Shown here: positions 43,375 to 50,648 of the stretch, piece by piece
Layout of the letters: every line of letters begins with the position of its first letter
How positions within the stretch are numbered: position 1 is the stretch's first letter
Source: an uncultured Peptococcaceae bacterium
Lineage (GTDB): Bacteria > Bacillota > Peptococcia > Peptococcales > Peptococcaceae
Assembly (NCBI GenBank): GCA_910585405.1
Contig: CAJUDO010000008.1
Span: 31,053-95,052 of the forward strand
Length of the DNA: 64,000 bases
Direction: 5' to 3'
Notes under the pieces: generated by a model
What the model saw: only the letters and a program-made list of their open reading frames with translations
Told to the model about the DNA's origin: nothing
Database searches by the model: none
Program-made: the position numbers and the translations under genes

Positions 43375-43656
43375 ATGGCTGTAATGCAAGCATTAGGCAT
43401 GGTGGAAACAAAAGGTTTAGTGCCTTCAATTGAAGCTGCCGATGCCATGGTAAAAGCTGCGAATGTTACTTTGATTGGTAAAGTACAGGTAGGTGGCGGT
43501 TTAATCTGCGTAATGGTACGTGGTGATGTAGGGGCAGTAAAAGCATCTGTAGATGCAGGCGCTGCTGCAGCAGAACGGATTGGCGGTCTTTTGGCTGTAC
43601 ATGTAATCCCACGTCCTCATGAAGAAGTAGAAGCAATTCTGCCAAAATTGAAATAA
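43375..43656 (+). CDS. BMC-H shell protein, copy 1 of an identical pair
   Basis: 93 aa, MAVMQALGMVETKGLVPSIE, pore region KVQVGGGLICVMVRGDVGAV, end HVIPRPHEEVEAILPKLK. The protein is identical to that at 43740. AAGGAG lies about 8 nt before ATG. The pore-lining GGG is of the usual PduA/EutM kind. Confidence 0.95.
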   Translation: MAVMQALGMVETKGLVPSIEAADAMVKAANVTLIGKVQVGGGLICVMVRGDVGAVKASVDAGAAAAERIGGLLAVHVIPRPHEEVEAILPKLK

Positions 43657-43739
43657 GAAAACATAAATCTTGGTATGGGGCGTAGGCAAAGATTGCGCAA
43701 CACGCCCTGTAACCGAAATTTGAAGGAGTGTATTGACAG

Positions 43740-44021
43740 ATGGCTGTAATGCAAGCATTAGGCATGGTGGAAACAAAAGGTTTAGTACCTTCAATCGAAG
43801 CTGCCGATGCCATGGTAAAAGCTGCGAATGTTACTTTGATTGGTAAAGTACAGGTAGGTGGCGGTTTAATCTGCGTAATGGTACGTGGTGATGTAGGGGC
43901 AGTAAAAGCATCTGTAGATGCAGGCGCTGCTGCAGCAGAACGGATTGGCGGTCTTTTGGCTGTACATGTAATCCCACGTCCTCATGAAGAAGTGGAAGCA
44001 ATTCTGCCAAAGTTGAAATAA
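43740..44021 (+). CDS. BMC-H shell protein, copy 2 of an identical pair
   Basis: 93 aa, identical in sequence to the product of 43375. AAGGAG is present upstream with a somewhat longer spacer. A second gene copy would raise the dose of the main shell tile. Followed after 44 nt by the EutT-like gene. Confidence 0.95.
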   Translation: MAVMQALGMVETKGLVPSIEAADAMVKAANVTLIGKVQVGGGLICVMVRGDVGAVKASVDAGAAAAERIGGLLAVHVIPRPHEEVEAILPKLK

Positions 44022-44065
44022 GAACGAATTCTATTTTCTTCTGACTCAATGAGGGGGTGTAGCGT

Positions 44066-44854
44066 TTGAAGGTAATTACGGAAGCAAAAGTGAGAGCAGA
44101 AGTGCCCCGTAGTGAGCAACCGGAGGTTTATTATATCGAACCGGGTTATATTCTCTCTCCGGCAGCTCGTGAATATCTAATGGGACGCCAGATAAAAATT
44201 GCAAATGGGCCAAGACCGGAAGAAGTGACGGAAACGGCTGGTGCGAGCAGTGAGATCCCCCCTATATCTTCTGTTGCGCTGCAATCCAAGGCTGATAACG
44301 CCAAATATGTGGATTACAATACAGGCGCCTGCTATTTTGAGAAGCCGGTACACATGACTGTTTTATATGGTGACGTGCTGGCGGCGAAAGATGATCCGCA
44401 GATAATCTTTCGCGGCAAAGCAGAAAGTCTGCAGGCGCAGATTATTCTGCAGCAGGCTGTAATTGCAGAACGAGGCGGCAGCCAGAAGTTGCTTGATGAT
44501 TTGAACAATCTTTTAATAATTTTACGGAATATCCTGCGCAGCCATGTGCTGAATCAGCCATTGGTAGTGGAAAGTGTGATTGGGTTTACGCCGGTACAGC
44601 TTTTGGATCATCTTCACGACCCGATGAAGTATTATCCTGAAGTGGAAGCGATCGTGCCTGATTACAGCAGAGGTATTGTGTATGCACAGTTAAATCAGCT
44701 GTACACGCAGGCCAGAGAAGTTGAAGTAGCGGCTATCACTGCTTTGCGTGAGGGAAACCGTTATACCAGAACTGATATCCTAGAAGTGTTGAACCTGCTG
44801 TCCGGCGCTTTACGGGTAATGATGTTTATGTATTTGGCAGGTGAATATAAATGA
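44066..44854 (+). CDS. EutT-like corrinoid adenosyltransferase
   Basis: 262 aa from a TTG start behind GAGGGGGTG. The N-terminal VITEAKVRAEV...ILSPAAREYLMGRQIKI, central FRGKAESLQAQIILQQAV and C-terminal RTDILEVLNLLSGALRVMMF align with EutT. The CCxxC cluster of the enterobacterial enzyme is missing (only GACYFEKP), as in other Gram-positive versions to my knowledge. It would make adenosylcobalamin from ATP, yet no B12-dependent enzyme is in the window. Stop overlaps the start of the next gene by 4 nt. Confidence 0.85.
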   Translation: MKVITEAKVRAEVPRSEQPEVYYIEPGYILSPAAREYLMGRQIKIANGPRPEEVTETAGASSEIPPISSVALQSKADNAKYVDYNTGACYFEKPVHMTVLYGDVLAAKDDPQIIFRGKAESLQAQIILQQAVIAERGGSQKLLDDLNNLLIILRNILRSHVLNQPLVVESVIGFTPVQLLDHLHDPMKYYPEVEAIVPDYSRGIVYAQLNQLYTQAREVEVAAITALREGNRYTRTDILEVLNLLSGALRVMMFMYLAGEYK

Positions 44855-45477
44855 GTGAAACAAGCATGATTGATCAGGTAGTCAGTGCTGTTGTGGATAC
44901 CATTGGCAGAGAGTATGTGCAGGTGGAAGTATCGGCACGGCATGTGCATCTGAGCCAGGCTGATTTGGAAAAATTGTTTGGCCCGGGAACGACATTGACA
45001 CCAAAAAGAGAATTGTCTCAGCCGGGACAGTTTTTATCTGAACAGCGTGTGACACTGGTAGGGCCAAAAGGCAGAAAAGAAAATGTTTCTGTGTTGGGAC
45101 CTGTGCGGAAAGCAACCCAGGTGGAATTGTCTAAGAGTGATGCCAGAGGTTTAGGGGTGAAAGCTCCATTGCGGGAATCCGGTGATGTAGCTGGCTCCGG
45201 TTCTATCACGTTAGAAGGCCCAAAAGGCAGTATTACAATTCCGGAGGGTGTCATTGTGGCGCACTGCCACATTCACATGACGAATGCTGATGCACGCAGA
45301 ATGGGTGTGGCAGATAATCAGCATGTCAGCGTGGAAATCGGCGGAGAACGTCCAGTGGTATTTAAAGATGTAATTGTACGTGTGAGCGACAAGTATCGTT
45401 GCCGTATGCACATTGATACCGATGAAGGAAATGCGACCACATTGGGAAAATTACCTTTGGGCAGAGTGATAAAATAA
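44851..45477 (+). CDS. pduL: Phosphate acyltransferase, PduL type
   Basis: 208 aa. Two beta-barrel PduL domains with the zinc-binding His motifs VSARHVHLSQADLE (about residue 28) and VIVAHCHIHMTNADARRMG (about 133), ending MHIDTDEGNATTLGKLPLGR. It exchanges CoA for phosphate on an acyl-CoA, recycling CoA inside the shell and allowing ATP formation by a kinase. The N-terminal stretch MIDQVVSAVVDTIGRE is amphipathic and may be the targeting helix. No acyl kinase is in the operon. Confidence 0.95.
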   Translation: MSETSMIDQVVSAVVDTIGREYVQVEVSARHVHLSQADLEKLFGPGTTLTPKRELSQPGQFLSEQRVTLVGPKGRKENVSVLGPVRKATQVELSKSDARGLGVKAPLRESGDVAGSGSITLEGPKGSITIPEGVIVAHCHIHMTNADARRMGVADNQHVSVEIGGERPVVFKDVIVRVSDKYRCRMHIDTDEGNATTLGKLPLGRVIK

Positions 45478-45504
45478 GCATCCAGTGAAGGAGTATGGCA
45501 GAAC

Positions 45505-46338
45505 ATGATGGATTTACAGCGAGTAAACGCATATATGGAGCGGGTAGAACAGTCCGAAAAGAAAACCTTTCAGCCAGTTGGCAGTAAATTAAAAGTAGGG
45601 TTGGATTTAGGTACCGCGTACATTGTTTTGGTCGTTCTGGATGAAGAAGATAATCCCATTGCCTGTGAAAAACAGGCTGCCAGCGTGCTGAAAGACGGTG
45701 TAGTGGTAGATTATACAGGCGCACTGCAAATTGTACGTGCTCTGAAAGAAAAGCTAGAAATGAGGCTAGGCACAGAATTGCAGTATTGTGCCATTGCTAT
45801 GCCGGCAGGTACGGAAGATAGCGTGAAAACGCATCAGTATATTGCAGAGGGCGCAGGCTTGGAAGTGACTAACATTTTGGATGAACCATCGGCAGCTAAT
45901 GCTATCTACCAAATTGAGGATGGCGTGGTTGTAGATATTGGTGGCGGGACAACAGGGTTAGCTATTTTGAAAAATGGGATTGTAACGCAAATCGAGGACG
46001 AACCTACAGGTGGCACTCATCTTTCTCTGGTTTTGGCCGGAAATTATAAAATTTCCTTTGAAGAGGCTGAAGAAATTAAGCAGGATTATAAACGGCACAG
46101 AGAGATATTCCCTGTGGTAAAGCCTGTTTTGGAGAAGATGGCTACGATTGTAACGCGCTATGTGAAAAAAGAAGATGTAGATACTCTGTATTTATGTGGC
46201 GGCACTTGCTGTTTGACTGGCATTGAAACTGTTTTTGAAAAGGTGACCGGTATTCATACAGTAAAACCGGCGAATCCTTTTCTGGTGACACCAGCCGGAA
46301 TTGCTATGAACTGTAAACTGGATGGAACGGTTGTGTAA
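45505..46338 (+). CDS. eutJ: EutJ-like actin/Hsp70-fold chaperone
   Basis: 277 aa. ATPase-fold motifs: VGLDLGTAYIVLVVLDEEDN (phosphate 1), VVDIGGGTTGLAILKNG (phosphate 2) and YLCGGTCCLTGIE (adenosine). EutJ proteins resemble the DnaK nucleotide domain and are assumed to help reactivation or assembly in Eut/Pdu-type BMC loci; direct evidence is scarce. A short charged N-terminal helix (about residues 2-20) precedes the fold. Two adjacent ATG codons (45505, 45508) are possible starts. Confidence 0.9.
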   Translation: MMDLQRVNAYMERVEQSEKKTFQPVGSKLKVGLDLGTAYIVLVVLDEEDNPIACEKQAASVLKDGVVVDYTGALQIVRALKEKLEMRLGTELQYCAIAMPAGTEDSVKTHQYIAEGAGLEVTNILDEPSAANAIYQIEDGVVVDIGGGTTGLAILKNGIVTQIEDEPTGGTHLSLVLAGNYKISFEEAEEIKQDYKRHREIFPVVKPVLEKMATIVTRYVKKEDVDTLYLCGGTCCLTGIETVFEKVTGIHTVKPANPFLVTPAGIAMNCKLDGTVV

Positions 46339-46371
46339 AACAATTGTTGAAGATAGAAAGAAGGGAATCCC

Positions 46372-47130
46372 GTGGACTTGGACGCATTGGTGGACGAACT
46401 TGCAAATCGTGTGCTGAAGGCGCTGGCTGAAAACGAAGCAGCAGCGCAGAGTTGTAGTACAACTGGTTTCTGTACAGCAGATGCGCCAGACTCTCAAAAA
46501 CCGATTTTAATTGGTTTGACGCAGGACAGCGACTTACCGCCTTGTCGTTTTACTTTACTGGAAAGCAGCAGAGTGAAAGAAAAGTATCGCATTAAATGTG
46601 CACAAAAATGTGGGTATGATGTAAATGTTGCTGAGTGCGAAGCCGTGGTTGTTCACGATTTGACAAACGAATCGCTGGCTAAGATTGCCAGCGGAATTTG
46701 TGATACTCCCTACACAAAAATTGTATCGCAAGCTTTGTTGTTAGGAAAAACTGTTTATTTGATGCAAGATCAAATAGAATTATATAATTATCGGCAGACC
46801 GCCGCGAAACCTTATTATAAGATGTTCCGCAGTCAGTTGGGTCTGTTGGAAGAATCGGGTTTGTTGATTTGTTGTCCAGATAAAATTGAGGATATTCTTG
46901 TGCAAGGAGTGCAGCACGGCGCTACCTGTACAAAAGAAACAGCTCAGATGGCAGCATCTCAAACCACTGATAAAACCGTAAAGCTGGAAGCTCATCTGGT
47001 CAGTGAACGAAGCGTTGCCGATGCTTGCTCCTCTGGAGCGAGCCGAATCGTTGTAGATGCGAAAGCGATTGTTACGGATCTGGCAAAAGAATATGCACAA
47101 AAGCATAATGTAGAACTGGCACGGGAATAA
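46372..47130 (+). CDS. Conserved BMC-associated protein (eut_hyp-like), possible cargo
   Basis: 252 aa from GTG behind AAGGGA. The N-terminal helix MDLDALVDELANRVLKALAE looks like an encapsulation peptide and is followed by a low-complexity linker. The core has a Rossmann-like pattern (CEAVVVHDLTNESLAKIASG, SQALLLGKTVYLMQDQIELY) and resembles a family often labelled ethanolamine utilization protein in Eut/Pdu operons (TIGR02536-like, by memory). The C-terminal part is helical (RIVVDAKAIVTDLAKEYAQK). Biochemical role is not known. Confidence 0.75.
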   Translation: MDLDALVDELANRVLKALAENEAAAQSCSTTGFCTADAPDSQKPILIGLTQDSDLPPCRFTLLESSRVKEKYRIKCAQKCGYDVNVAECEAVVVHDLTNESLAKIASGICDTPYTKIVSQALLLGKTVYLMQDQIELYNYRQTAAKPYYKMFRSQLGLLEESGLLICCPDKIEDILVQGVQHGATCTKETAQMAASQTTDKTVKLEAHLVSERSVADACSSGASRIVVDAKAIVTDLAKEYAQKHNVELARE

Positions 47131-47155
47131 TTGCGCCGTAAAAGGAGGAATCTCA

Positions 47156-47440
47156 GTGCAGATCGCAAAAGTAATCGGCAATATCTGGGCAACCAGAAAA
47201 GAAGCGACATTAACTGGCATGAAATTGCTTATTGTACAGCCTATTGATATTCTGCAGGATGATGAACCCATCGGGACACCGATCGTGGCAGCTGACATGA
47301 TTGGTGCCGGGATGGGTGAAACGGTAATCATCGTTACCGGAAGTACTGCTCGTGTCGCTACTGGCACAGCAGAGGCTTCTGTAGACGCTACAGTGGTAGG
47401 TATTGTAGATGATAAAGAATTTGATGCTGAGTTGCTCTGA
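47156..47440 (+). CDS. eutN: BMC-P pentameric vertex protein (EutN/CcmL type)
   Basis: 94 aa from GTG with AGGAGG 8 nt upstream. MQIAKVIGNIWATRKEATLT, GMKLLIVQPIDI, MIGAGMGETVIIVTGSTARV and a C-terminal VGIVDDKEF match the EutN_CcmL domain. Pentamers close the twelve vertices of the shell. Only one such gene is in the operon. Confidence 0.95.
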   Translation: MQIAKVIGNIWATRKEATLTGMKLLIVQPIDILQDDEPIGTPIVAADMIGAGMGETVIIVTGSTARVATGTAEASVDATVVGIVDDKEFDAELL

Positions 47441-47523
47441 ATTTGTTCATGACAAAATGAAAAGAAAGCAATGCTAGTAAAACGATTCCATAAAGTTTCT
47501 TGAGAAAAGTGTGGTGTATAACC

Positions 47524-48873
47524 TTGAGTTTTATTGATACCGTAAAAGATGCAGGGATCGTAGGGGCCGGCGGTGCCGGGTTCCCTACTCACGTAAAGCT
47601 GAATGCGAAAGCAGAATACTTTATCGTGAATGCAGCCGAATGTGAACCACTGATTGAGACAGACAAATATTTGTGTCGTACCTTTGCGGATAAGATCGTG
47701 GAAGCAGTGATGGCTACTGCTGCACATATCGGAGCCAGTCATAAAGTCATCGCACTCAAAGGCAAATACAAAGAAGAAATTGCTTCTTTGAAAGCTGCTA
47801 TTAGCCGTGCAAATGCCGACATTGAAATATTTGAAATGCCGACCTTTTATCCGGCAGGCGATGAACAGACTATGGTACAGATGGTAACGGGCAGAAGCGT
47901 ACCAGAACGGGGGCTGCCGTTAGACGTAGGTGCTGTGGTAGATAACGTAGGAACCATGCTGAACCTGTATGAAGCGTTGCATGGGGCGCCTGTTACAGAA
48001 AAATATTTATCTGTGGTTGGGGAAGTAAAGGAACCAATTATGTTAAAAGTGCCAATTGGTACACCCGTAACCGAATGCATCGCAGCTGCACAGCCTACCA
48101 TTCGCGATTATGCTATTATTTTGGGCGGTCCGATGATGGGTAAAATTCCTGCAGACGATAAAGCGATTGCAGAAGCAGTTGTAACAAAAACTACCGGAAA
48201 TATTATCGTATTACCGAAGGACCATTATTTGTTCCAGCGGGCGAGTCTGCCTTTAGATACCATCAAACGTCAGGCGCGTGCGGCTTGTATTCAATGCAAG
48301 ATGTGTACAGATTTGTGCCCACGTTATATGATTGGTCATCAGATTCGGCCTAATTTGGTAATGCGCAATATCTGGCGGGAAGATCAGATTACCGATAATG
48401 AAGAATATTTGGCAACCTTTGGGGATGCAATGAACTGCTGCGATTGCGGCGTATGTGAAATGTTTGCCTGCCCAATGGGCTTGTCCCCTCGTAAAGTAAA
48501 CAGCTACATCAAGGGTCAGTTGCGTGCAAAAGGCATTCAGGTGCCGCGCAATATGGAACCAGTAGCTCGTGAAGCCATTGACAATCGTCGGGTACCTACT
48601 CATCGCTTGATTGCTCGTTTGGGCTTAGCTGAATTTGACGGCTTGCATGCACATGAATGCATTGAGCTGAAACCTGAAACAGTATATGTACCATTCCGTC
48701 AGCACATTGGAAAACCTGCTGTACCTGCAAAGGCTGTAGGCGACCGTGTGACGAAAGGAGAAGTGCTGGGCGCTGCGGCAGAAGGCTTGTCTGCCAATAT
48801 TCATGCCAGCATGAATGGTGTCATTGTTGCAATTGATGAAAACGGCGCTCGTATAAGCGGAAAGGAGGTATAA
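47524..48873 (+). CDS. pduS: PduS-like RnfC-type flavoprotein
   Basis: 449 aa from TTG 47524 (MSFIDTVKDAGIVGAGGAGF). RnfC-type FMN/NADH-binding GxGGAGFPTHVKL, then two [4Fe-4S] motifs, CIQCKMCTDLCP (about 255) and CCDCGVCEMFACP (about 303), and a C-terminal biotinyl-like hairpin domain. PduS reduces corrinoid and/or passes electrons across the shell; here it sits next to a PduT-like BMC-T, its usual partner. The in-frame TTG 47500 has no better site. Confidence 0.93.
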   Translation: MSFIDTVKDAGIVGAGGAGFPTHVKLNAKAEYFIVNAAECEPLIETDKYLCRTFADKIVEAVMATAAHIGASHKVIALKGKYKEEIASLKAAISRANADIEIFEMPTFYPAGDEQTMVQMVTGRSVPERGLPLDVGAVVDNVGTMLNLYEALHGAPVTEKYLSVVGEVKEPIMLKVPIGTPVTECIAAAQPTIRDYAIILGGPMMGKIPADDKAIAEAVVTKTTGNIIVLPKDHYLFQRASLPLDTIKRQARAACIQCKMCTDLCPRYMIGHQIRPNLVMRNIWREDQITDNEEYLATFGDAMNCCDCGVCEMFACPMGLSPRKVNSYIKGQLRAKGIQVPRNMEPVAREAIDNRRVPTHRLIARLGLAEFDGLHAHECIELKPETVYVPFRQHIGKPAVPAKAVGDRVTKGEVLGAAAEGLSANIHASMNGVIVAIDENGARISGKEV

Positions 48874-48877
48874 TGCT

Positions 48878-49417
48878 ATGGGAACTGCATTAGGTATGAT
48901 TGAATTGTCCAGTATTGCCCGCGGCATTGAAACCTGCGATTTCATGGTGAAAGCTGCACAGGTAGATTTGGTGCGTGCTTCTACTGTTTGTCCAGGTAAA
49001 TATATCATTATTATCGGCGGAGACACTGCTGATGTAAGAGCCTCCATGACAGAAGGGTCTAAAATTGGCGGGCCGTATATCGTAGATACATTACTCATTC
49101 CGAACATTAATGAACAGGTGATTCCGGCCATCTCCATGACTAATCAGGTTACAAATCGGGATGCCATCGGAATTCTGGAATTCTACTCCATTGCGTCGGC
49201 AATTACAGCTGCCGATATTGCTGCGAAAGCGGCTGATGTAACTTTGATTGAAGTACGTATCGGGTATGCTATCGGCGGAAAAGGTTTTGTAACCTTAACT
49301 GGTGATGTCGGAGCAGTTCGTGCGGCTGTAGCTGCAGCGAAAGAAAATGCTGAATTGTTGGTAAACACCAGTATCGTTCCAAGACCGGCAGATCAGCTGT
49401 TTGATGCATTGTTATAG
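48878..49417 (+). CDS. pduT: BMC-T shell protein, PduT-like with Cys38
   Basis: 179 aa with two BMC domains (1-90 and 92-179). Cys38 in STVCPGKYIIIIGGD is at the position where PduT trimers hold a [4Fe-4S] cluster in the central pore. Starts 5 nt after pduS, with AAGGAGG overlapping its stop. Together with PduS this makes an electron conduit through the shell. Confidence 0.93.
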   Translation: MGTALGMIELSSIARGIETCDFMVKAAQVDLVRASTVCPGKYIIIIGGDTADVRASMTEGSKIGGPYIVDTLLIPNINEQVIPAISMTNQVTNRDAIGILEFYSIASAITAADIAAKAADVTLIEVRIGYAIGGKGFVTLTGDVGAVRAAVAAAKENAELLVNTSIVPRPADQLFDALL

Positions 49418-49463
49418 TACGGTGAGATGTAGTAAAAATCTTGTTTAAGGAGAGATAGTTAGA

Positions 49464-50420
49464 ATGGATTTATTGAAACTTCAGGAAGAACTGAGAGAAA
49501 AAGCTTTGCAGAGATCCAGAGATGAAAAAGCTGCCAATAAAGCTGCTGCACCAGCTGCAGGCAAAGTAAAAGGTCCAATCATTGACTTCCGTTATCGTCC
49601 AAATACAAAAAGCATCATTGGCGGCATTGCCGAAAGCCCTATTTTCCGTGCAGGCTTGATTGCCAATGGCGTAGATATTGATGAATTTTACAGCAGAGCA
49701 AGAACCATGCCAGAAATCATTGCTGACTTAAAAGAACACAATGTAATCAAGGCTGTAATCGTTGGTCGTGATGCTGAAACAACTTATGGTTATAAACCAA
49801 ACAATCCAGAAATTCGTCAGTTCGTACAGGCTTGTCCAGAAATTTTCTTGGGCTACTATGGTGTAGACCCTCATAAAGGAATGCAGGCAATCCGTGACTT
49901 AGACGCTGCTGTAAAGAGCGGAGATTTCCACGGCGCTGCAATGGACCCGATGTATGCACAGTTGAAATCCAGTGATGCAAAAATGTATCCTGTTTATGCG
50001 AAGTGCTGTGAATTAAACATTCCAATTGTAATTACAGCTGGTCCAGCTCGTTATACAGCTAACACAGTGATGGATTATACCCACCCGAGTGAAATTGACA
50101 TTGTGGCAAAAGATTTCCCAGATTTAAAAATCATCATCAGCCATGGTGCATGGCCATTTGTTGATGAAATGATCGGTGTAACCTTCCGCAATAGAAATGT
50201 ATTCTTGGAAATTTCTGAATATGAAGAATATCCAGGTGCAAGTGATTTCCTGGATGCTGCAAAAACAATTCTGAAGGATCAGATGTTGTTTGCTAGTGCT
50301 TGTCCGTTTGTACCATATCTGGAAGCAGCAGAAAAATATACTACCTATGGTTTTGATGCTGAAACCTATGAAAAGGTTATGTGGAAAAATGCTGCAAGAG
50401 TATTGGGAATAGAAGCGTAA
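49464..50420 (+). CDS. Encapsulated amidohydrolase_2-fold protein, candidate signature enzyme
   Basis: 318 aa. Residues 1-18 (MDLLKLQEELREKALQRS) form an amphipathic helix, 19-36 a Lys/Ala/Pro linker (KAAAPAAGKVKG), together an N-terminal encapsulation peptide; the TIM-barrel core follows from GPIIDFRYRPNTKSI. Core motifs: AAMDPMYAQL, YPVYAKCCELNIPIVITAGP, FPDLKIIISHGAWPFVDEM and MLFASACPFVPYLEA. The standard HxH is RxR, the strand-5 His is Thr, and the GSDxP Asp is Ala, as in the 280-aa paralogue at 34525. Last gene of the operon, with GGAGAG before ATG. A metal-free lyase, hydrolase or decarboxylase is conceivable; no function is assigned. Confidence 0.8.
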   Translation: MDLLKLQEELREKALQRSRDEKAANKAAAPAAGKVKGPIIDFRYRPNTKSIIGGIAESPIFRAGLIANGVDIDEFYSRARTMPEIIADLKEHNVIKAVIVGRDAETTYGYKPNNPEIRQFVQACPEIFLGYYGVDPHKGMQAIRDLDAAVKSGDFHGAAMDPMYAQLKSSDAKMYPVYAKCCELNIPIVITAGPARYTANTVMDYTHPSEIDIVAKDFPDLKIIISHGAWPFVDEMIGVTFRNRNVFLEISEYEEYPGASDFLDAAKTILKDQMLFASACPFVPYLEAAEKYTTYGFDAETYEKVMWKNAARVLGIEA

Positions 50421-50518
50421 GCAAGATAGTGGTATTAAAATCATAAAAAATAGAATCTCCTGAGGCCAAGACGTTGCAATCAGTGATTGGCTTCAGAGTG
50501 ATTGCAGTATAGGTTATG

Positions 50519-50563
50519 AAAAAGGACGGGCGAAAAGCAACTGCTTTTCGCCCGTCCTTTTTC
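50519..50563. terminator. Bidirectional terminator at the end of the BMC operon
   Basis: An about 20-bp perfect stem (GAAAAAGGACGGGCGAAAAG with its complement) around a CAACTG-type loop and flanked by A5 and T5 tracts. It ends both the BMC operon and the convergent LysR gene. Confidence 0.95.
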
Positions 50564-50648
50564 ATATGGAGAATTAAAAATACATGATGCCTTAGAGAAA
50601 CAACAATCCTATGAATATCTTTATAGCTGTGTTCATGCAAAAGTCTAG

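Larger units (their letters stand above)
43375..44021 (+). repeat. Recent tandem duplication of a BMC-H gene
   Basis: The 282-nt reading frames at 43375 and 43740 differ at only about four third-codon positions (for example GTG/GTA and ATT/ATC early, and GTA/GTG near the end) and encode identical proteins. They are separated by 83 nt that includes a GGGCGT/ACGCCC hairpin with an inner GCAA/TTGC stem (43678-43707). The pattern points to recent duplication or ongoing gene conversion. Confidence 0.95.

Noticed and set aside
43047..49417. Pdu or Eut operon label for the BMC cluster
   Set aside because: Shell and core genes fit, but no diol dehydratase, ethanolamine lyase or reactivase subunits are present.
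49464..50420. Ordinary metal-dependent amidohydrolase
   Set aside because: The HxH and late Asp ligands are replaced by RxR and Ala, so the usual mechanism cannot be assumed.
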